Shown: positions 18,646 through 28,009 of the stretch, one piece after another
Numbering within the stretch: position 1 is the first letter of the stretch
How the letters are laid out: every line of letters begins with the position of its first letter
Source of the DNA: Calditrichaceae bacterium
Lineage (GTDB): Bacteria; Calditrichota; Calditrichia; RBG-13-44-9; J075
Assembly (NCBI GenBank): GCA_013360445.1
Contig: JABWBP010000012.1
Coordinates: 40,084 to 104,083, forward strand
DNA: 64,000 nucleotides
Direction of reading: 5' to 3'
Position numbers and translations under genes: made by a program
Notes under the pieces: model-generated
The model's database searches: none
What the model saw: the letters and a program-made list of their open reading frames with translations, nothing else
What the model was told of the DNA's origin: nothing

Positions 18646-19119
18646 ATGGTTCAGCGCGCAAGACCTGCTATGCTTACCATCATCGAAAAAGTGATTTTCC
18701 TGCAAAACGTGGACGTGTTTGCGGATGTGCCCACGGAAGACCTCTCTTATCTGGCGGCTATTGCAGAAGAATTGGAGTACCGCAAGGGGGAGATCATCTA
18801 TAAGGAAGATGAGCCTTCCGAGGCGCTCTACCTGGTGCTGGAAGGGCAGGTGCTCCTTCACCGCGGCGGGGAAGAGATCATGGTGGCCGAGGCGAAACAG
18901 GCTTTCGGCACCTGGTCATTGCTCGATGAAGCCCCGCGGGTGGTGACCGCCACGGCGCTCACCGATTGCCGCATGTTGGGTATTTACCGAGAAGATTTTT
19001 TCGACCTCCTGGCCGACCACATCCAGATTACCCAGGGGGTGTTCAAAACTGTGGTGAAACGGATGCGTGCGCTGATGGAAACGGTCAGCGCCGGACCCGG
19101 CGGCCGGGGGAACATCTGA
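18646..19119 (+). CDS. Cyclic nucleotide-binding domain protein
   Basis: 157 residues from ATG 18646; an in-frame ATG at 18670 (MLTIIEKV) is equally plausible and gives 149 residues. Residues about 20-145 form one cNMP-binding jelly roll (IAEELEYRKGEIIYKEDEPSEALYLVLEGQV is the beta-barrel start). There is no DNA-binding domain, so it is a stand-alone sensor or regulatory subunit. It is followed by a soluble histidine kinase and a response regulator on the same strand with gaps of 120 and 173 bp, suggesting it feeds a signalling module. Whether it binds cAMP, cGMP or c-di-GMP cannot be told. Confidence 0.85.
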   Translation: MVQRARPAMLTIIEKVIFLQNVDVFADVPTEDLSYLAAIAEELEYRKGEIIYKEDEPSEALYLVLEGQVLLHRGGEEIMVAEAKQAFGTWSLLDEAPRVVTATALTDCRMLGIYREDFFDLLADHIQITQGVFKTVVKRMRALMETVSAGPGGRGNI

Positions 19120-19137
19120 AAACCGTTTCGGGAAATG

Positions 19138-19230
19138 AAAAAAATGCAAAATGAAAAGTGCAAAATAACAAATGACCCCGTTCCACTTCTCATTTTGCAC
19201 TTTACACTTTGCACTTTACATTTTTCCAAC
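19138..19230. repeat. Intergenic word-repeat cluster, both orientations (aaaatgcaaaatgaaaagtgc)
   Basis: Forward copies (aaaaatgcaaaatgaaaagtg, 19139-19165) are followed by reverse-complement copies (cattttgcactttacacttt, gcactttacatttt, 19193-19224). The segment would fold into a long imperfect hairpin between the cNMP-binding gene and the kinase gene. Confidence 0.85.
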
Positions 19231-19239
19231 TGCTAAATT

Positions 19240-20085
19240 ATGGATAAAACCCGTTCAAACGACAATCAACAGCTCCGGGAGTTGAAAACCCGGGTGGAAG
19301 AATTGTCCCGCGCCCTCCAGGAAATGAAACGGCGGTTGATGCTGTCGGAAAAATCTGCCCTGTTGGGGCAGCTGGTTGCCGGTATTGCCCACGAGATCAA
19401 TACTCCCCTGGGCGCGCTGAAAAGCAACGCCGACCTTTTTATGCGCTACACCTCCAAAATCAAAGCAATGCTTTTTGATCCCGAATCGCCGGCAGAGATT
19501 CGGGAAAACCCGGAGCTTCTGAAATTGTTCGCTGAAGTCGAGAAATTGAACCGGGTCAACAAGGAAGCCAATGACCGCATTGTGGAGATCGTCAACAGCA
19601 TCCGCCGCTACGCCCGGCAGGATGAATGCGCGCCTACCCAGGCCGATCTCCATGACATTTTGAACAGCACCCTGGCCATTGTCCATCACGAGTTGAAAAA
19701 CCGCGTGGCCGTGCACCTCGCTTACCAGGCTGATCCTCTAATTCACTGTTTTCCCGGCCAGTTGAGCCAGATATTCGTCAATTTGATCGTAAACGCCAGC
19801 CACGCCATCGAGGGACAGGGAGAAATTTTCATAAAGACCTATAACCGTAACAGCGAGGCCGTCGTAGAAATCCGCGATACCGGAAAGGGCATCCCCCAGT
19901 CGGAACTTCCGCGCATTTTCGAGGCCGGATTTACGACCAAGAAAAACGGCATGGGTATGGGGCTGGCCCTGGTAAAGCAGATGGCGGATAATCATCGCGG
20001 CCGGATCGAAGTGGAGAGCACCGTGGGGGCAGGCACCACTTTCCGGATTATCCTGCCGGCGGGGGAGTTGGGCAAAATGCAATAG
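19240..20085 (+). CDS. Soluble sensor histidine kinase
   Basis: 281 residues, start ATG 19240 (no clear ribosome-binding site). Residues 1-38 are a heptad-like coiled coil with no membrane segment or recognised sensor domain. The dimerisation/phosphoacceptor box GIAHEINTPLG carries H51. The ATP-binding domain shows the N box (FVNLIVNASHAIEG), G1 (IRDTGKGIP), the F box (IFEAGFTTK) and G2 (GMGMGLALVKQM). It is therefore an active-looking cytoplasmic kinase of the HPK4/NtrB-like class. Its input probably comes from a partner; the adjacent cNMP-binding protein is the obvious candidate (inference). The response regulator follows 173 bp downstream. Confidence 0.92.
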   Translation: MDKTRSNDNQQLRELKTRVEELSRALQEMKRRLMLSEKSALLGQLVAGIAHEINTPLGALKSNADLFMRYTSKIKAMLFDPESPAEIRENPELLKLFAEVEKLNRVNKEANDRIVEIVNSIRRYARQDECAPTQADLHDILNSTLAIVHHELKNRVAVHLAYQADPLIHCFPGQLSQIFVNLIVNASHAIEGQGEIFIKTYNRNSEAVVEIRDTGKGIPQSELPRIFEAGFTTKKNGMGMGLALVKQMADNHRGRIEVESTVGAGTTFRIILPAGELGKMQ

Positions 20086-20258
20086 CCCCGGCGCCCTGAT
20101 TTGCTCCCTTTTCCGAAGGATTCTTATTACGGATCCGTCAAAAAATAACTTGTTGAATGCAAAGGCAAAACCATCGGGGGCGTGAAGTATAGATTTTGGC
20201 GCTTGGATTTTAGCTCTTAATAGATTAACGTGCTTTTAAATATGACGAGGAGAGACCC

Positions 20259-20744
20259 ATGACGGGACTGAATGAAGACAATGCGTCGGTGGTTCTGGTT
20301 GACGATGAAGAGATGGTTCTCACCAGCCTCAGCTCGTTTTTAACGCTGGAGACGACCTACGACGTTCATACCTTTACTTCTGCAAAAACGGCTTTAAAAT
20401 TCATAGAAAACAACGATGTTGATATTGTTATTTCCGACTATTTGATGCCGGAAATGGACGGCATTACTTTCCTGGGGAAGGTGCGCCACGTCAAACCGGA
20501 AATCCCCCGTATTATTCTTACCGGTTACGCCGACAAGGAAAACGCGATCAAGGCGATTAACGAGGTGGGCCTGTACCAGTATATTGAAAAACCCTGGGAC
20601 AACGACGACTTGTTGATTACCCTGCGCAACGGCCTGGAAAAACAGCGCCTGATGAAAAAATTGCAGGAAAAAATCGAGCAAATCAACAAAGCCTATGCGG
20701 ATTTGCAAGGCATTCATAAGGAGATCGTCAAAACATTTGTGTAA
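20259..20744 (+). CDS. Response regulator, receiver domain plus coiled-coil tail
   Basis: 161 residues with AGGAGAG upstream of ATG 20259. The CheY-like receiver has the acidic pocket (VDDEE, residues 15-19), phosphoacceptor D60 (ISDYLMPEMDG), the conserved Thr (ILTGYAD) and Lys at K111 (YIEKPWD). After residue ~125 there is only a short coiled coil (QRLMKKLQEKIEQINKAYAD) and no DNA-binding or enzymatic output. It probably works by protein contact or as a phospho-sink. The next gene starts 9 bp after its stop, so the two are almost certainly co-transcribed. Confidence 0.93.
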   Translation: MTGLNEDNASVVLVDDEEMVLTSLSSFLTLETTYDVHTFTSAKTALKFIENNDVDIVISDYLMPEMDGITFLGKVRHVKPEIPRIILTGYADKENAIKAINEVGLYQYIEKPWDNDDLLITLRNGLEKQRLMKKLQEKIEQINKAYADLQGIHKEIVKTFV

Positions 20745-20753
20745 GGAGATTAA

Positions 20754-21941
20754 GTGCACTTCAAAATTATGCGCTATAGCAGCAGGGTGGTTTTTGTCGG
20801 CCTTGCCGCCCTGCTGATCTTGCACTGCAAAGCCGACTCCCAACCTCAGCCCCTCACCCCGCCGCCTACCGCAACATATCCTTCCCCGCCGGATACCCAG
20901 ATTCGCAATATTATCCTCTTTATCGGCGATGGAATGGGAATTTCTCACATAACCGCCGGGCGCTTGAAATCGCTTGGCGCCAACGGAAGGCTCCATATCG
21001 ACCGGATGCCGGTAACCGGGCTTTTAATCAACCACGCGGCAGACAATTTGATCACCGATTCCGCCGCCGGAGCCACTGCCTTAGCCAGCGGGTTTAAAAC
21101 CAATAACGCTATGATCAGCTTGCTCCCGGATAATACCCGGGCGGTAACCATTCTGGAAGCGTTGCGAGAAAAGGGCTTCGCCGCCGGGCTGGTAGCCACT
21201 TCGTCCATCACCCATGCCACCCCGGCCTGCTTTGCCGCCCACGTCCCGGCGCGGAAAATGGAACCGGAAATCGCCGCCCAATTGGTGGAAAGCGGGGTTG
21301 AGGTAATGTTGGGCGGGGGCAGGGCGTTTTTCATCCCCGAAGAGGACTCCGCCAGCAAGCGTTCGGACGATTTAAACCTGATTGAACGGGCAAGGCAGAA
21401 CGGTTACCGGGTGGTACAAAATCGCGAGGAGCTTCAAAAAATCAGCGAAGGCCGGGTGCTGGGATTATTCAACGACGATGAAATGCGCAACGAGCCGCAC
21501 GAGCCGACCCTGGCGGAAATGGCCGCCAAAGCGATCGAACTGCTGCGCGGCAATGCGAACGGTTTCTTTCTGATGGTTGAAGGCAGCCAGATCGACTGGG
21601 GCGCACACGATAATTTACTGGATTACGTGGTGCGCGAAATGCTCGCCTTCGATGAGGCGGTTAAAGTCGGCCTGGAGTTCGCCCGGGAAGACCGCCGCAC
21701 CCTGGTGCTGGTCACCGCCGACCACGAAACCGGCGGGCTGGCGATCAACGATGGAAGCCTGGACGGCAAAGAATTGGAAGCGGGATGGACCTCCGGGCAC
21801 CATACCGGCCAGCCGGTACCGATTTTTGGGTATGGCCCGCACAGCCTCCGGTTCACCGGGGTTCACGATAACACCAGAGTGCCGATCATTTTGGCGGAAT
21901 TGTTCGGCGTAGAACCGTTTCCGCGAATCCGGCGGGAGTGA
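20754..21941 (+). CDS. Alkaline phosphatase (PhoA superfamily)
   Basis: 395 residues from a GTG start. GTG 20754 is preferred over ATG 20769 because AAGGAG lies 5 nt before it. The N-terminus is hydrophobic (VVFVGLAALLILHCKADS); a cysteine follows, but the residue before it is His, so a lipoprotein is possible but not canonical. The catalytic core has the metal site IGDGMG, the nucleophile S103 in TDSAAGATALASG, and the distal ligands EGSQIDWGAHDN, TADHETGGL and SGHHTG. It hydrolyses phosphomonoesters in the periplasm to release phosphate. It is tightly linked (9 bp) to the response regulator gene, an unusual arrangement that suggests a shared signal. Confidence 0.93.
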   Translation: MHFKIMRYSSRVVFVGLAALLILHCKADSQPQPLTPPPTATYPSPPDTQIRNIILFIGDGMGISHITAGRLKSLGANGRLHIDRMPVTGLLINHAADNLITDSAAGATALASGFKTNNAMISLLPDNTRAVTILEALREKGFAAGLVATSSITHATPACFAAHVPARKMEPEIAAQLVESGVEVMLGGGRAFFIPEEDSASKRSDDLNLIERARQNGYRVVQNREELQKISEGRVLGLFNDDEMRNEPHEPTLAEMAAKAIELLRGNANGFFLMVEGSQIDWGAHDNLLDYVVREMLAFDEAVKVGLEFAREDRRTLVLVTADHETGGLAINDGSLDGKELEAGWTSGHHTGQPVPIFGYGPHSLRFTGVHDNTRVPIILAELFGVEPFPRIRRE

Positions 21942-21949
21942 GAGGGAGG

Positions 21950-22078
21950 CGTAGTGCGTGAAACGTGACTTGTAATGCATAACCAAAACGTAATACGCAA
22001 TACGGAATACGCAGTAAATCGCGTTGTATTTCGTATTCCGTTATTTTACGAAATACGCATTACGCAATACGTTTCACT
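21950..22078. repeat. Intergenic word-repeat cluster, both orientations (cgtaatacgcaatacgg)
   Basis: Words of the type gtaatacgcaatacggaatac (forward, about 21987-22018) alternate with reverse forms (gtatttcgtattccg, about 22025-22043) and again with acgcattacgcaatacg (about 22052-22070). The repeat occupies nearly the whole gap between the alkaline and acid phosphatase genes. Confidence 0.85.
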
Positions 22079-22111
22079 TTCCACCCACAAAATCAGGAAA
22101 GGCAAATCTCC

Positions 22112-22894
22112 ATGATACATATAAAAATTCCCTTAATCCTCGGATTCATCGCGGCAACCATTTTCAGCGGTTGCCACACGGCTCCTGCGCCTGTCCCCAC
22201 CACGGCTCCTGCGCCTGTTCCGGTAACGCAACCGGCGCTGGAAGTTCAATGGCAGCGCCAGTCGGTTGAATACGACGCGATCTGCATCCAGACCTACCGG
22301 GCAGCCTGGCAGGCGGTGAAGGCGCAGGCCGCGGTTTTGCAGGAAGACTGGGCGGTAGTGTTAGACGTGGATGAAACCGTTTTGGATAATTCCCGCTACC
22401 AGGAAATTCTTTACGAACAAAAGCGGCAATTCGACTATGCCTCCTGGGACGAGTGGGTACAGCGGCGGGAATGCCCTCCCGTACCGGGAGCGAAAGCATT
22501 CCTCGATAGCGTGCGTACCCTGGGGCGCTTTGCCCATATCGTCTATATTACCAATCGCAAAGCCCACCTGGATGAACCCACCCGGGAGAATTTGCGTCAA
22601 ACCGGCTTGTGGCGGGATGATGACGTTCTATTATGCCAGCGCGATGGACAGGACAGCAAAGAGGCTCGCCGGCAAGAAGTGCTGAACGGAACCGGTCGCT
22701 GTGAAGGACGGGGAAAGCGCCTCATCATCGCCCTGGTCGGCGACCAGTTGCTGGACATGGAACCTTACCCGGAAGGGATCAGCATCAGCCCGGAAAATTT
22801 CAAAGCGCATTACCGGCACTCCCCCTACTGGAATACCCGCTACTTTATGCTGCCCAATCCCATGTACGGATACTGGGTGGACGGGTATAAGTAA
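22112..22894 (+). CDS. HAD subfamily IIIB acid phosphatase, lipoprotein e(P4)-like
   Basis: 260 residues; ATG 22112 follows AGGAAAGG. A lipobox IFSGC places the acylated cysteine at C21, so this is a lipoprotein. A proline/alanine linker (PAPVP-TTAPAPVP) is encoded by a direct repeat (ggctcctgcgcctgt twice). The HAD nucleophile motif is VLDVDETVLDN (D85, D87), followed by YITNRK and VGDQLLD. Family members are outer-membrane or periplasmic class C phosphatases acting on nucleotide monophosphates. It is on the same strand as the alkaline phosphatase and fits a phosphate or nucleoside scavenging function. Confidence 0.92.
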   Translation: MIHIKIPLILGFIAATIFSGCHTAPAPVPTTAPAPVPVTQPALEVQWQRQSVEYDAICIQTYRAAWQAVKAQAAVLQEDWAVVLDVDETVLDNSRYQEILYEQKRQFDYASWDEWVQRRECPPVPGAKAFLDSVRTLGRFAHIVYITNRKAHLDEPTRENLRQTGLWRDDDVLLCQRDGQDSKEARRQEVLNGTGRCEGRGKRLIIALVGDQLLDMEPYPEGISISPENFKAHYRHSPYWNTRYFMLPNPMYGYWVDGYK

Positions 22895-22971
22895 TACGCA
22901 AAGCGCAAAGAACATAGCGCATGGCTCTTTGAAATTTTCTCTTGAATAAATCATCCGAGAGGAGTAACTTC

Positions 22972-23115
22972 ATGCGGTTTACAGAGGGTATAAGGCTCTA
23001 AATTTATATCGTAGCAGATACTTAAACCTGTTGTAATACTCTGGCAATCGCGGTTGGCTAAATATGCTTTCTTCAGGAGGAATCGTATGCTGGAGCTCAA
23101 AAAAAATACTCATTA
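22972..23115 (+). other. Two Shine-Dalgarno-led mini-ORFs upstream of a TonB-dependent receptor
   Basis: Two nine-residue ORFs each have a strong ribosome-binding site: gaggag before ATG 22972 (MRFTEGIRL, stop at 23001) and aggagg before ATG 23086 (MLELKKNTH, stop at 23115). The receptor's own start (ggagga before ATG 23151) is the third such module within about 180 bp. They may be leader peptides or decayed gene starts; no attenuator hairpin was obvious. Confidence 0.35.
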
Positions 23116-23150
23116 ACTCACCGGGTTTAACTAATTTCATTGGAGGAACT

Positions 23151-26100
23151 ATGAAATATTTGTTTACGGTAGTGATGGTTTTGCTCCTGTCGGCAGTTCT
23201 GTTGGGGCAGGGTATTACCAATGCTTCGTTTAACGGAACCGTTAAGGATAATAACGGGATGCCGTTAGTCGGCGCCAATGTCGTCGCCGTTCACGAGCCT
23301 TCCGGCTCGGTTTTCGGAGCTTCCACCCGGGATGACGGACGCTTCAACCTGGTTAACGTTCGCGTGGGTGGTCCCTACACGATAACCGTCAGTTATATCG
23401 GGTACACCGAGCAGAAGATCGAAGACGTCATCATCAAGTTAGGCGAAGACCGCCGCCTGAACTTCACCCTGGTGGAAGAAGCGATCAAGGGGGCGGAAAT
23501 CACCGTGGTGGCAGAGCGCAGCGAAATCCTGAGCGCTTCCAATATGGGAACCGCCACCAGCGTCTCCCTGGAGCAGATTGAGCGACTGCCGACTATCAAT
23601 CGCTCAATCAACGACTACACCCGGTTGACTCCCCAGGCAGCCAGCGCCGCGGGCGGAACCAGTATTGCGGGGAGCAACAACCGCTACAACAACTTCCAGG
23701 TGGATGGAGCGGTTCTGACCGACCCCTTCGGCCTGCAACCCAACCGCACCCCCACGGATCAGATCAATTCCCAGCCTATCAGCTTGGACGCCATTCAAGA
23801 ATTCCAGGTGGAAGTGTCTCCATTTGACGTCCGTTCCGGAGGTTTTGTGGGCGGCTTGATCAACGCCGTTACCCGCAGCGGGGACAATCAGTTCAGCGGT
23901 TCCGCGTATTATTTCGGCCGGAATGAATCATTTGTCGGCAAACTGGAAGACCGGGAATACGCCGATTTCACGAACTTTCAAACCGGCGCCAGGATATCCG
24001 GGCCCATCATGCAGAACAAACTGTTCTTCTTTGTCAATGCAGAATGGGAAAATGATAAGAGACCTTCCAGTATCGGGCCCAGCGATTCCAACCAGCCGGT
24101 CAAGATCGCATTCTCGAGCGCCGATTTCGACCGGGCGATCTCCATTTCTCAAAATACCTGGGGCTACGATCCGGGCGGCTACAGCCCGATTACCAACGAA
24201 ACCAAAAATCTTAAGTTATTCGGCCGCTTAGATTGGAACATCTCCAACCAGCATCGCCTCACCTTGCGGTCCAATTATATCGACGGGGACCTGGATGACG
24301 GATTAGTGCGTACCACCGCCGCTTATCCCCTGGAGAACACCCTTTTCTTACGGAATAATACCACCACCTCCACGGTGATGGAGTTGAACAGCGCGTTCGG
24401 CAACAATAAGGCCAACCAGGCCCGGCTTGCCTTTACCACCGTTCGGGACAAGCGCACTCCCGAGGGAGAATTATTTCCCCAGGTGGAAATCTTCTCCAGC
24501 ACCCGCAACGAACGGATCAGACTGGGCACGGAACGTTTTTCCCAAAAGAATGCTCTTGACCAGGATGTGATCGCGTTTACGGACAATTTTCTGATCTACT
24601 CCGGGGATCACACCTTTACCCTGGGCACGCACAACGAATACACCAAATATCGCAATCTCTTTATTCAGGACGCTTACGGCGCATACGAATTTGACAGCCT
24701 TGCTGCATACCAGGCGGGAAGGCCGAGCCGTTACTTTTACAGCTACTCCCAGATTGAAGGCACTCCCTACCCGGAAGCCGATTGGGGCTATTACCAGTTA
24801 GGATTCTATGGCCAGGATGCCTGGAAGATTGCTCCTGCCTTCAACTTTACCTATGGAGTGCGGGTAGATATTCCCCTGATGCCGGACGAGCCGCTCTACA
24901 ACCCCACTTTTGCAAACGCCTTCCCGGGAAGGAGCACTTCGGAAGTGCCTTCGGGCAATCTTATCTGGTCCCCGCGTTTTGGGTTTAACTGGGATGTTCT
25001 TGGGGATCGCAGCACCCAGCTTCGCGGCGGTTTTGGAATGTTCTCCGGTTTTCCGCCGGGAGTATGGATTTCCAACCAGTACAGCAATACCGGGGTGGAA
25101 TTATACCGGCTCGATCTCCGCGGTGCGGCAGCGCCTAATTTCAGCCCCGACCCGTTTAACCAGCCCCTGGGCCAGGCGATTAGAACCTCGGAAGTCAACC
25201 TGACCGACACCGATTTCAAAATGCCCCAGGTTATGCGCACCAGCATCGCGCTGGACCGGCAACTCCCGCGCGGCTTTGTGGGAACCCTGGAGTTTGTGCA
25301 CGGAAATAACGTGAATGAGATCCGGTTCCGGAATATCAACCTCGGAACCGACGGCTATGGCAGTGCGGTGGGCGAGGTCCCGCATGGCGCCGATGGCCGG
25401 CCGGCTTATGCAACTTTCCGAGATACGGATGGCGACGGAACCATTGAATCAAACCTTACTTCCGGCGCTTCGGCGGAATTTGTCCGGGTGAGAAAGAGTG
25501 CGGATTTCACCAACGTGATTCTGATGGAAAATACCAGCGAAGGACACCAGTGGAATTTCACCGCCCGGGTGCAGAAGCAACTGAACCAGGGAATTTTCCC
25601 GAACATGTTCGGCAGCCTCTCTTATACGATCAGTGATGCCCAGGATATCAACAGCAACCGTTCCAGCCGGGCCATTTCTAACTGGCAATTCAACGAGACC
25701 GACGATCCCAACGGCGAAACGGTCGGGCGGTCGGATTTCTTAGTGCGCCATCGCTTCCTGGGCAACCTTTCCTATCAATTCCGGTATGCCGGCGGATGGG
25801 CCACCACGGTCTCCCTGTTCTACGAGAGCCGCTCCGGTGCCCCCTTCAGCTACCTGTACGGGGATGACGCCAACGGCGACGGCGTATCCGGGAACGACCT
25901 GGCATTCATTCCCACCCGGCAGAGCGACGTGGTGGTGAGCGCCAGCGATTGGACAAAAATCGAAGCGTTCATCAACTCCGACGAAGCCTTGCAAAACGCT
26001 CGCGGCCAGATTTTCCCGCGCAACTCCGCCACCGCGCCCTGGCAAAATTACCTGGATTTGCGGATCGCCCAAAAGCTTCCCACTTACCTGTTCGGCAACC

Positions 26101-26354
26101 TCGAAGTCACCCTCGACATCCTGAACTTGCCCAATTTGCTGAATAGCGATTGGGGTAAGATCAAATTCGTAAATAACGATGCTTTCAATATCTACCGGCT
26201 CGACGGATATGACGCCGCAAGTGGAAGACCCAAAATCCGCTTTACCCAGGGCGATACCAACAAGGACGGCAAGATCGACCGGAATGACATTTTCCAAACT
26301 TCCGACCTGGCTTCTCGCTGGCAAATGCAGATTGGCTTGCGTTATAGCTTCTAA
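23151..26354 (+). CDS. Oar-like TonB-dependent outer-membrane receptor
   Basis: 1067 residues from ATG 23151, chosen for its GGAGGA and the resulting signal peptide (MKYLFTVVMVLLLSAVLLGQ). Residues about 25-115 are a carboxypeptidase regulatory-like (CarboxypepD_reg) domain (FNGTVKDNNGMPLVGANV). Then comes a plug domain (about 120-240, with NNRYNNFQVDGAVLTDPFG and GGLINAVTRSG) and a long beta-barrel ending in a terminal aromatic strand (WQMQIGLRYSF). Architecture and length match the Oar family rather than siderophore receptors. The ligand is unknown. The gene is monocistronic, with a strong terminator 30 bp after its stop. Confidence 0.9.
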   Translation: MKYLFTVVMVLLLSAVLLGQGITNASFNGTVKDNNGMPLVGANVVAVHEPSGSVFGASTRDDGRFNLVNVRVGGPYTITVSYIGYTEQKIEDVIIKLGEDRRLNFTLVEEAIKGAEITVVAERSEILSASNMGTATSVSLEQIERLPTINRSINDYTRLTPQAASAAGGTSIAGSNNRYNNFQVDGAVLTDPFGLQPNRTPTDQINSQPISLDAIQEFQVEVSPFDVRSGGFVGGLINAVTRSGDNQFSGSAYYFGRNESFVGKLEDREYADFTNFQTGARISGPIMQNKLFFFVNAEWENDKRPSSIGPSDSNQPVKIAFSSADFDRAISISQNTWGYDPGGYSPITNETKNLKLFGRLDWNISNQHRLTLRSNYIDGDLDDGLVRTTAAYPLENTLFLRNNTTTSTVMELNSAFGNNKANQARLAFTTVRDKRTPEGELFPQVEIFSSTRNERIRLGTERFSQKNALDQDVIAFTDNFLIYSGDHTFTLGTHNEYTKYRNLFIQDAYGAYEFDSLAAYQAGRPSRYFYSYSQIEGTPYPEADWGYYQLGFYGQDAWKIAPAFNFTYGVRVDIPLMPDEPLYNPTFANAFPGRSTSEVPSGNLIWSPRFGFNWDVLGDRSTQLRGGFGMFSGFPPGVWISNQYSNTGVELYRLDLRGAAAPNFSPDPFNQPLGQAIRTSEVNLTDTDFKMPQVMRTSIALDRQLPRGFVGTLEFVHGNNVNEIRFRNINLGTDGYGSAVGEVPHGADGRPAYATFRDTDGDGTIESNLTSGASAEFVRVRKSADFTNVILMENTSEGHQWNFTARVQKQLNQGIFPNMFGSLSYTISDAQDINSNRSSRAISNWQFNETDDPNGETVGRSDFLVRHRFLGNLSYQFRYAGGWATTVSLFYESRSGAPFSYLYGDDANGDGVSGNDLAFIPTRQSDVVVSASDWTKIEAFINSDEALQNARGQIFPRNSATAPWQNYLDLRIAQKLPTYLFGNLEVTLDILNLPNLLNSDWGKIKFVNNDAFNIYRLDGYDAASGRPKIRFTQGDTNKDGKIDRNDIFQTSDLASRWQMQIGLRYSF

Positions 26355-26384
26355 ACGGATTTAAGGATTCTTTTCAGGTTTCCG

Positions 26385-26418
26385 AAAGCCGCTCCCCTCT
26401 GAGGAGCGGCTTTTTTTT
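26385..26418 (+). terminator. Strong Rho-independent terminator
   Basis: An 11-bp perfect GC-rich stem, aaagccgctcc and ggagcggcttt, with a 7-nt loop (cctctga), followed by eight T's. It ends transcription of the Oar-like receptor gene. Confidence 0.95.
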
Positions 26419-26427
26419 GCCCCCCCA

Positions 26428-26460
26428 AGACCTCAAAGGTTTTCAAAACCTTTGAGGTCT
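26428..26460. repeat. Palindromic repeat (gacctcaaaggtttt type)
   Basis: 16-bp arms agacctcaaaggtttt and aaaacctttgaggtct are separated by a single base. It is redundant with the terminator just before it, and has the same size and flanking design as the palindrome at 9118-9152, so it is more likely a dispersed element than a second terminator. The rest of the gap to 26657 shows nothing notable. Confidence 0.75.
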
Positions 26461-26657
26461 TTCCGTTTTTTCTAAAAAGGTACTGAAACATTTCGCTGCG
26501 AATCCCGTCTGCTTTCGACGTGTGAATGATTGAAATTCTAAGGGTGCATAGACAGGAGAAAATTATTTATCGATCATTACCAATACAGCGGTTTTTCCCG
26601 ATCGAAATTTTTTAAAAAATCATAACCCTACACTATAAAGACGGAGCGAGCCCCCCC

Positions 26658-27995
26658 ATGTCGAAGAAGAAAATTATCATCGCCACAATTGCCATACTGG
26701 TAATTGCCCTGGTTGTCGTAACCATCCAAATGCAAAACGGCGGTCCCAAGGGACTGGAAGTGCAGACCTCCCAGGTGAAGAAGCAAAAAATCGTGCAGAC
26801 CGTCACCGCTACCGGGAGAATCCAACCCAAGACCCAGGTAAAGATCAGCGCAGACGTGAGCGCCAAAATCATGAAATTAGGCGTTAAGGAAGGCGACTGG
26901 GTGGAAAAAGGCGATTTCCTGGTAGAACTCGACCGGGAGCGGTTGTTAGCGGAAGTGGAAAGCGCGGAAGCGAATTTGAGATCCTCCCAGGCCAACGCCA
27001 AGTTAGCAAAAGAAAACATGGTCAAGGCCGAGAAAGATTACCTTCGTACCAAAGAGTTGTTCGAGAAAAACCTGGAATCCCAGGCCAGCATCGACGCCAT
27101 GCACGCCGCTTTTGAAGTGGAGAAAGCCCGCTACGAATCGGCCATGGATCAAGCTGCGCAGGCCCAGGCTGCCTTAAAACAGGCCCGCGACGGTTTCTCC
27201 AAAACCACCATCTACGCGCCCATGGCCGGCACCATCAGCCAGTTGAATAAGGAAGTAGGAGAAATTGCCTTAGGTTCCCAATTCCAGGAAGACGTCATCA
27301 TGGTAATTTCCGACCTCTCCAAAATGGAAGCGGTGGTGGACGTGGATGAAAACGACGTCGCAACGGTAGCCGTCGGCGATTCCGCCGCCATTGAAGTGGA
27401 TGCCCTGCCGGAACATGTTTTTAAAGGGGTGGTGACGGATATTGCCAATTCCGCCAAGGTGAGCGGGCAGGGTTCCGCGGACCAGAAGACCGAGTTCGAA
27501 GTCAAAATTGCCGTCACCGGCGTTAAGCCGGCCGAAAATGGGGGATTGACCGCCCAGAATCCGGAAATCAAAATATCCGGAAATGACCCCATGCAAGCCC
27601 TGAGACCGGGCATGACCTCCAGCAGCGATATCATCACCGAAACCCGGCAGGAGGCGCTGGGAGTGCCCATTCAAAGCGTGGCGGTGCGCACCCCCGATCA
27701 ACTCAAACGAAAAATGCCGGAAGGCAAGGGCAACCTCGCGATTGCGGATGATTCCTCCACCCAGCAGTTTATCCCCGACCGCGACGGATTCTGCCAGGTG
27801 GTATTCGTCGTTCAAAACGGCAGCGCCGCGGCCAGGCAAGTTGTAACCGGCATTCAGAGCGAGAGCCATATTGAAATCCTGAAAGGCCTTTCGGAAGGCG
27901 ACGAGATCGTTACCGGCAATTACCGGGCGATTAGCAAAGACCTGGAAAACGGTTCCGACGTGATCGTGAAAAATCAACCCAATGGGAAAAAGTAA
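26658..27995 (+). CDS. MacA-like periplasmic adaptor (HlyD/RND membrane fusion family)
   Basis: 445 residues with an N-terminal membrane anchor ([19 protein letters not shown], residues 5-23). A first lipoyl/barrel-sandwich half is at about 45-85 ([26 protein letters not shown]). A long alpha-helical hairpin follows at about 90-170, rich in Ala/Glu/Lys, then the second lipoyl half ([19 protein letters not shown]) and beta-barrel and membrane-proximal domains. It should bridge the inner-membrane ABC transporter encoded next to an outer-membrane channel. It starts an operon with the ATPase gene 14 bp downstream and two permeases. No TolC homologue lies in the window. Confidence 0.92.
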   Translation: MSKKKIIIATIAILVIALVVVTIQMQNGGPKGLEVQTSQVKKQKIVQTVTATGRIQPKTQVKISADVSAKIMKLGVKEGDWVEKGDFLVELDRERLLAEVESAEANLRSSQANAKLAKENMVKAEKDYLRTKELFEKNLESQASIDAMHAAFEVEKARYESAMDQAAQAQAALKQARDGFSKTTIYAPMAGTISQLNKEVGEIALGSQFQEDVIMVISDLSKMEAVVDVDENDVATVAVGDSAAIEVDALPEHVFKGVVTDIANSAKVSGQGSADQKTEFEVKIAVTGVKPAENGGLTAQNPEIKISGNDPMQALRPGMTSSSDIITETRQEALGVPIQSVAVRTPDQLKRKMPEGKGNLAIADDSSTQQFIPDRDGFCQVVFVVQNGSAAARQVVTGIQSESHIEILKGLSEGDEIVTGNYRAISKDLENGSDVIVKNQPNGKK

Positions 27996-28009
27996 GAAGG
28001 AAACGGATT

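Noticed and set aside
20150..20240. Faint resemblance to a cyclic-di-GMP riboswitch (aaaggcaaaaccat ... gggggcgtgaag) before the response regulator
   Set aside because: The second conserved cgcaaagcc-type segment and the paired stems could not be found, so the likeness is too weak to report.
23064..23150. Longer start (ATG 23064) for the Oar-like receptor
   Set aside because: It would bury the signal peptide behind 29 residues and pass through an internal mini-ORF region; ATG 23151 has a better ribosome-binding site.
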